In this document: positions 6,757-9,394 of the stretch, in pieces
Layout of the letters: each line of letters begins with the position of its first letter
Position numbering within the stretch: the stretch's first letter is position 1
Assembly (NCBI GenBank): GCA_964343195.1
Contig: CAYFIR010000179.1
Coordinates: 1-9,394 of the forward strand
Direction of reading: 5' to 3'
DNA from: CAYVAP01 sp964343195
Lineage (GTDB): Bacteria; Bacteroidota; Bacteroidia; J057
DNA length: 9,394 nucleotides
The notes under the pieces: model-generated
Database searches by the model: none
Told to the model about the DNA's origin: nothing
What the model saw: the letters and a program-made list of their open reading frames with translations, nothing else
Position numbers and translations under genes: made by a program

Positions 6757-6865
6757 TGAAGCTTTTATTATACAGTTCAGATAAAGGCAATGTACAAAAT
6801 AGATACACTGTCTTTTTTCGTTTACATCAAGTTATAAACAAAAGCCCTGCCACAGATTGACAAAT

Positions 6866-6889
6866 GACGAAAAGCAAGACATTTTCGTC
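6866..6889. repeat. perfect 8-bp inverted repeat upstream of the response regulator
   Basis: GACGAAAA (6866-6873) and TTTTCGTC (6882-6889) flank an 8-nt loop. The site lies about 110 bp upstream of the response regulator start, a distance and form that suit an operator or an activator-binding site. No regulator can be named. The motif TTTTCG recurs at 6815-6820. Confidence 0.5.
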
Positions 6890-7091
6890 CATAATAAAGG
6901 AAGCGAGAAATGAGAAGGAGAAGAACACAGCCAACAAACCACTCACAATCAACACATTACCTATAACCCTAAAGAGCAACCATCAAAGTCACGTGCAAAG
7001 CCTCTCCGTTTCAGGGTGTCCAAAAATGTAAGCAGCCCACTTCTCCATTAGCAAGGGGGCAAAAGAAATCGGGAGATGGGTGTAGGTAGTT

Positions 7092-7115
7092 GGACAGATG
7101 GATAGATGGACAGAA
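7092..7115. repeat. three imperfect 8-bp tandem repeats
   Basis: GGACAGAT (7092-7099), GGATAGAT (7100-7107) and GGACAGAA (7108-7115) lie head to tail. A looser continuation of the same period follows as GGTATGAA, GTATATGA and GGATATGG up to 7146. Its role is unknown. Confidence 0.7.
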
Positions 7116-7121
7116 TTATAC

Positions 7122-7192
7122 AGGTATGAAGTATATGAGGATATGGAGGCAAATCGCTGCCTAAGGGCCTTCATACCTCCATTTCCTCCATA
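7122..7192. repeat. nested inverted repeats (long stem-loop)
   Basis: AGGTATGAAG (7122-7131) pairs perfectly with CTTCATACCT (7169-7178). Inside it, AGGCA (7147-7151) pairs with TGCCT (7158-7162) around a 6-nt loop. An alternative pairing exists between TATGGAGG (7142-7149) and CCTCCATA (7185-7192). The result is two mutually exclusive structures. There is no U-run after the stem, so it is not a standard terminator. It may be part of a small RNA or a remnant of a small mobile repeat. Confidence 0.7.
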
Positions 7193-7236
7193 CCTCTCTT
7201 ATAGTTATTTTTGGACTCCTACTTATAGGGAAATAT

Positions 7237-7280
7237 GGTATATGGCTTTATGTCTTACCTTATCCCGCATACCATATACC
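7237..7280. repeat. 9-bp inverted repeat with 26-nt loop
   Basis: GGTATATGG (7237-7245) and CCATATACC (7272-7280) are perfect reverse complements. The sequence theme (GGTAT..GG / CC..ATACC) is like that of the neighbouring stem-loop at 7122-7192, as if both came from one repeat family. Confidence 0.65.
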
Positions 7281-7302
7281 CGTTCTTTTCTGTCCATGTG
7301 CA

Positions 7303-7338
7303 TATAAAAAGAAATTGAGCCCCCTGCTGGGAAGCTCA
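7303..7338 (-). terminator. intrinsic terminator of the SH3 lipoprotein gene
   Basis: Read on the minus strand, TGAGC pairs with GCTCA (7338-7334 with 7320-7316). Inside, after a 2x2 mismatch, CCC pairs with GGG around a 4-nt loop. The T-rich tract ATTTCTTTTTATATG (7315-7301) follows. The hairpin begins 29 nt after the SH3 gene stop. A T-rich stretch (TTGTTTTCC) also follows on the plus strand, so it may work in both directions. Confidence 0.6.
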
Positions 7339-7367
7339 TTGTTTTCCTGTGATTGTATGGATTGATG

Positions 7368-8393
7368 TTACAAGTCCCGCACTGAGGTGTAGTATCCGAA
7401 AACCCAACCTACTTTTTCTTCGAACCGAACCCGGTACCAGTAATCCTCCACATCATTAACTGTTGCCTGTTCTCCCTTGCTAAGGACCACACAAACATCA
7501 TTCTGTGAGAGGGCCGATACTACAGCAGAAGTCACATCGGGATTCTCATACATATTGACATCTGGCTGAGCGATGAAGAGTTTCTCTTCTACATCAAAGG
7601 AGAAGTTCTCGTTTGCCAGCACTTCGGGATCTACCTCATCGGCGGTCAGTCTGAATTCTTCTTCAATCAAAGGGCGAAAAACCGATGTTTGGGTGCTATC
7701 GCGACTCAATAATTCTCCCAATGCCTGTCGTCTTTCTTCGGGAGATTTCAGGATACGCGCCCGATAGAAGAAAAGGGCAGTTTCAACCTCTTTTTGTTCA
7801 AACGTGAGGTTGTTCTTACGGCGAATCCAGCCTTTTTTCTCCTTTTCGAAGGATGATACATGGAGCCAGTCCCCATAGGAACCTGGATTCTCGGGATCCT
7901 CTATGACAACGATAATCTGGGCTTTGAGGAACTTGTCATTTCGCAGCGTCATGAAGTCGGGCCGTCGGTATAGTTCGGCCTCATCGGTCATCACGGCACG
8001 TCGCCCATAAGGCTCCATCAGAAAGGCCCATACCCAACCTTCTGTTCCGTCTCCGAGCCGGATTTTCATATACTCACGGTCATCGATTTCCACGTATGGG
8101 GTATCGATCATCTCAACCTGCTCTCCGTAGGTGATGGGAGTGATATAGTTTTTTTCTCCGTCAGATGTGTACTCCCGCTGCCCTGGCTCCTGTCGAACCC
8201 CAACCGGGTTATAGAGGGCAATGGCAACCCGCTGGATGGGGATGTCGGTGGTATCTATTGGGTCAGGTTCGGGTAGTTCGGGTTCAGGTTCCTGCCCCTG
8301 AACGGGCAGATCACTCACACAACTGGTACCTTGCAGGACAAGGAAGAGACATAACAATAACAGGAAATTGCTCCAACCAGACCACTTAAACAT
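7368..8393 (-). CDS. lipoprotein with three bacterial SH3-like domains
   Basis: 341 residues from the ATG at 8393. A signal peptide with hydrophobic core (residues 9-20) ends in QGTSC, so Cys25 is the likely lipid anchor. A Glu/Pro-rich spacer follows (35-45, QEPEPELPEPD). Three SH3-like beta domains can be picked out. The first is at about 55-128, ending in GTEGWVWAFL. The second is at about 132-192, with DWLHVSS and KKGWIRRK. The third is at about 272-341, with YWYRVRF and KVGWVFGYY. Residues about 196-250 are a charged, probably helical insert. SH3b domains usually bind cell-wall peptides or other proteins; no enzyme domain is present, so a binding or scaffold role is likely. Longer starts at 8441, 8417 and 8411 exist. 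The proposed promoter rules out 8441, and the 8393 start gives a standard signal peptide. Confidence 0.8.
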   Translation of the reverse strand: MFKWSGWSNFLLLLCLFLVLQGTSCVSDLPVQGQEPEPELPEPDPIDTTDIPIQRVAIALYNPVGVRQEPGQREYTSDGEKNYITPITYGEQVEMIDTPYVEIDDREYMKIRLGDGTEGWVWAFLMEPYGRRAVMTDEAELYRRPDFMTLRNDKFLKAQIIVVIEDPENPGSYGDWLHVSSFEKEKKGWIRRKNNLTFEQKEVETALFFYRARILKSPEERRQALGELLSRDSTQTSVFRPLIEEEFRLTADEVDPEVLANENFSFDVEEKLFIAQPDVNMYENPDVTSAVVSALSQNDVCVVLSKGEQATVNDVEDYWYRVRFEEKVGWVFGYYTSVRDL

Positions 8394-8437
8394 AATGGGT
8401 ACCGTGCGCATGTGCATACTGATGCCTTTTGGGTGAG

Positions 8438-8469
8438 GCAATTTAATCCTTGCCTTACATTAAAACAAA
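8438..8469 (-). promoter_or_regulatory. candidate promoter of the SH3 lipoprotein gene
   Basis: The minus strand reads TTTG (8469-8466), a 20-bp spacer, then TAAATTGC (8445-8438). The -33 element and spacing fit the Bacteroidota promoter TTTG-N19-21-TAnnTTTG, while the -7 element has two mismatches. Transcription would start near 8430, giving a leader of about 37 nt before the ATG at 8393. It lies within the divergent spacer shared with the acyltransferase gene. Confidence 0.4.
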
Positions 8470-8489
8470 GCTTTATGTTGTATGCAGGT

Positions 8490-9152
8490 ATGAAGTCTTC
8501 AGAATATTTACATCCTGGTGCTACCCCTATCGTTATCGTGGGGGCTGGCGGCTTTGGGCGTGAAGTTTCCTGGCTGCTGGAATGCATCAATAATGCCTCT
8601 GAAAGCCCTAAATGGGAGGTTTTGGGATTCCTGGACAATCGAGCCCCCGATGACTGGTCATACCAACCAGTTCTGGGCGATGAAATATGGGCTACTCAAA
8701 ATCTTCCAAAAGAGACACATTTTGTCGTAGCCATCGGGAATCCCCCGCTCAGAAAACGGCTTGCAGACCAACTGGAAAGTGCCGGATTCGTTCCGGCCAC
8801 CCTGATTCACCCCAATGTAGAATTGGGACCAAATGTTCAACTCGGACCCGGAAGCATCGTTTGTGCAGGATCCGTCCTGACTGTTGACATCAAGGTTGGT
8901 CGGCATGTCATCATCAACCTGAACTGTACCATCGGTCATGACACACAGGTAGGAGACTGGGTAACGCTGGCCCCCGGCTGTCACCTGAGTGGAGCCACTT
9001 CCCTGGGTTCCCTCGTGGAATTGGGAACTGGAGCGGTAGTCCTTCCAGGAAAGGCTATGGGAGATGGGGCGGTTTTAGGCGCAGGTGCTGTCCTGACACA
9101 AAACGCGGATCCAGGAAAAACCTATGTAGGAATACCGGCAAAAACCAGGTAG
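8490..9152 (+). CDS. NeuD/PglD-type sugar O/N-acyltransferase (left-handed beta-helix)
   Basis: 220 residues from the ATG at 8490. The N-terminal nucleotide-fold domain begins with IVIVGAGGFGREVSW (residues 14-28), typical of NeuD/PglD proteins, where it binds the sugar-nucleotide substrate. From about residue 108 hexapeptide turns (HPNVELGPNVQLGPGSIV and on) build a left-handed parallel beta-helix that binds acetyl-CoA. The catalytic base is His150 in CTIGHD, and the family C-terminal mark GIPAK is at 214-218. It should acetylate an amino sugar or sialic-acid-like sugar for surface glycans. No sugar biosynthesis genes lie beside it in this window, so the substrate is open. An in-frame ATG at 8475 is an alternative start. 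A strong hairpin overlaps the stop codon. Confidence 0.88.
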   Translation: MKSSEYLHPGATPIVIVGAGGFGREVSWLLECINNASESPKWEVLGFLDNRAPDDWSYQPVLGDEIWATQNLPKETHFVVAIGNPPLRKRLADQLESAGFVPATLIHPNVELGPNVQLGPGSIVCAGSVLTVDIKVGRHVIINLNCTIGHDTQVGDWVTLAPGCHLSGATSLGSLVELGTGAVVLPGKAMGDGAVLGAGAVLTQNADPGKTYVGIPAKTR

Positions 9153-9181
9153 GTGGTAGGGAGAAAGCTCCCATACCACCT
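9151..9181 (+). terminator. strong hairpin at the end of the acyltransferase gene
   Basis: AGGTGGTA (9151-9158) pairs with TACCACCT (9174-9181), and GGGAG (9159-9163) pairs with CTCCC (9168-9172), with one bulged A and a 4-nt loop. The 13-bp stem starts inside the stop codon. There is no immediate U-run; the nearest T-tract is at 9200-9204. It may be a terminator or a 3'-end stabiliser. Confidence 0.5.
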
Positions 9182-9206
9182 GATGGTCATTAGCTGGACT
9201 TTTTCC

Positions 9207-9231
9207 AAAAAATTGGTGCTTTTCCAATTTT
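9207..9231. repeat. AAAATTGG / CCAATTTT inverted repeat
   Basis: AAAATTGG (9209-9216) and CCAATTTT (9224-9231) flank a 7-nt loop. On the minus strand the stem runs into further T residues, so it could end a leftward transcript entering from the right of the window. An alternative small palindrome CCAA-AAAA-TTGG covers 9205-9216. Confidence 0.45.
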
Positions 9232-9242
9232 AATGTCACCTC

Positions 9243-9394
9243 CCCGCTTCGCGGGATCGCGGATCAGCGGGACTTACCTTTTTTCTAGCTCCGCAATCGG
9301 ATTTTTAATACTCGGCGTGTTTTCAAGTACTATTTCGCTTTCAGCGGGACCTACTTTCTTTCAAAAGAAAGTAGGCAAAGAAACTTGGGCATTC
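9243..9394. repeat. intergenic repeat patch with 12-bp inverted repeat
   Basis: CCCGC-TTC-GCGGG lies at 9243-9255. A 22-bp unit starting TCAGCGGGAC occurs at 9264-9285 and again at 9341-9362, with 19 of 22 bases shared. The second copy leads into a perfect inverted repeat CCTACTTTCTTT-CA-AAAGAAAGTAGG (9350-9375), followed by CAAAGAAACTTGGGC to the window edge. I recall that AAAGAAAGTAGGCAAAGAAA-like sequences recur in many bacterial genomes; copy number here cannot be judged. No coding region is seen. Confidence 0.7.

Larger units (their letters stand above)
6757..7367. other. 611-bp gene-free gap with inverted repeats
   Basis: I find no convincing coding region on either strand here, and no tRNA or known riboswitch. 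The left part (6757-6900) is AT-rich and must contain the promoter of the response regulator. A minus-strand TATTTTGTAC near 6801-6792 is only close to the -7 consensus. The middle (6900-7090) shows no structure apart from GTCCAAAAA at 7018-7026, which is the reverse complement of 7208-7216. The right part holds tandem 8-mers, two stem-loop pairs and a terminator, listed separately. Confidence 0.6.

Noticed and set aside
6989..7174. 61-codon minus-strand reading frame in the same gap
   Set aside because: No domain, no promoter, overlaps the stem-loop; likely chance.
7098..7307. 69-codon plus-strand reading frame rich in Tyr, Pro and Arg
   Set aside because: It runs straight through the tandem repeats and both stem-loops, has no recognisable family or promoter, and its composition follows the repeats.
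8315..8638. Long minus-strand frame crossing the divergent spacer and the acyltransferase start
   Set aside because: It overlaps two well-supported genes and shows no family features.

Overview
This is chromosomal-looking DNA, most likely from a member of the Bacteroidota; a Saprospiria/Lewinella-like organism is my guess and is not proven. The evidence is as follows. Genes lack Shine-Dalgarno sequences. At least one promoter carries the Bacteroidota -7 element TAnnTTTG. The families are typical of the phylum: the GNAT enzyme that often heads arginine gene clusters, a lipoprotein M14 peptidase, a sigma-54 response regulator with a GSNGTGKE P-loop, and SH3 lipoproteins. Short-period repeats fill the gaps. 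No phage, transposase, CRISPR array, rRNA or tRNA gene is visible, and base composition is fairly even.

Layout. Positions 1-190 are a repeat-filled spacer: a 7-bp tandem array, a terminator-like hairpin, and 16-bp degenerate repeats that run into the stop codon of the first gene. On the minus strand, 190-948 encodes a GNAT acetyltransferase. Upstream of it is a 430-bp gap holding strong hairpins, an AT-rich promoter-like zone with a palindrome, and two short arginine-rich reading frames. On the plus strand follow a serine esterase (1379-2038), an M14 carboxypeptidase-like lipoprotein (2133-3401) and a membrane glycosyltransferase-like protein (3482-5380). The last contains an in-frame insertion made of intergenic-type repeats. 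It meets a minus-strand NtrC-type response regulator (5377-6756) tail to tail with a 4-bp overlap. A 611-bp gap with several inverted repeats follows, then a minus-strand SH3-domain lipoprotein (7368-8393) with its own terminator. A divergent NeuD/PglD-type acyltransferase (8490-9152) ends in a strong hairpin. The window closes with another patch of intergenic repeats.

The genes do not form one obvious pathway. The esterase and peptidase may share a transcript (94-bp gap). The glycosyltransferase-like protein has its own promoter. The response regulator has no kinase next to it. The two observations most worth checking are the arginine-rich, structured leader in front of the GNAT gene, a possible attenuation device for an arginine cluster lying to the left, and the colonisation of the glycosyltransferase gene by in-frame repeats. 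Neither is proven, and I see no clear new defence or mobile system here.
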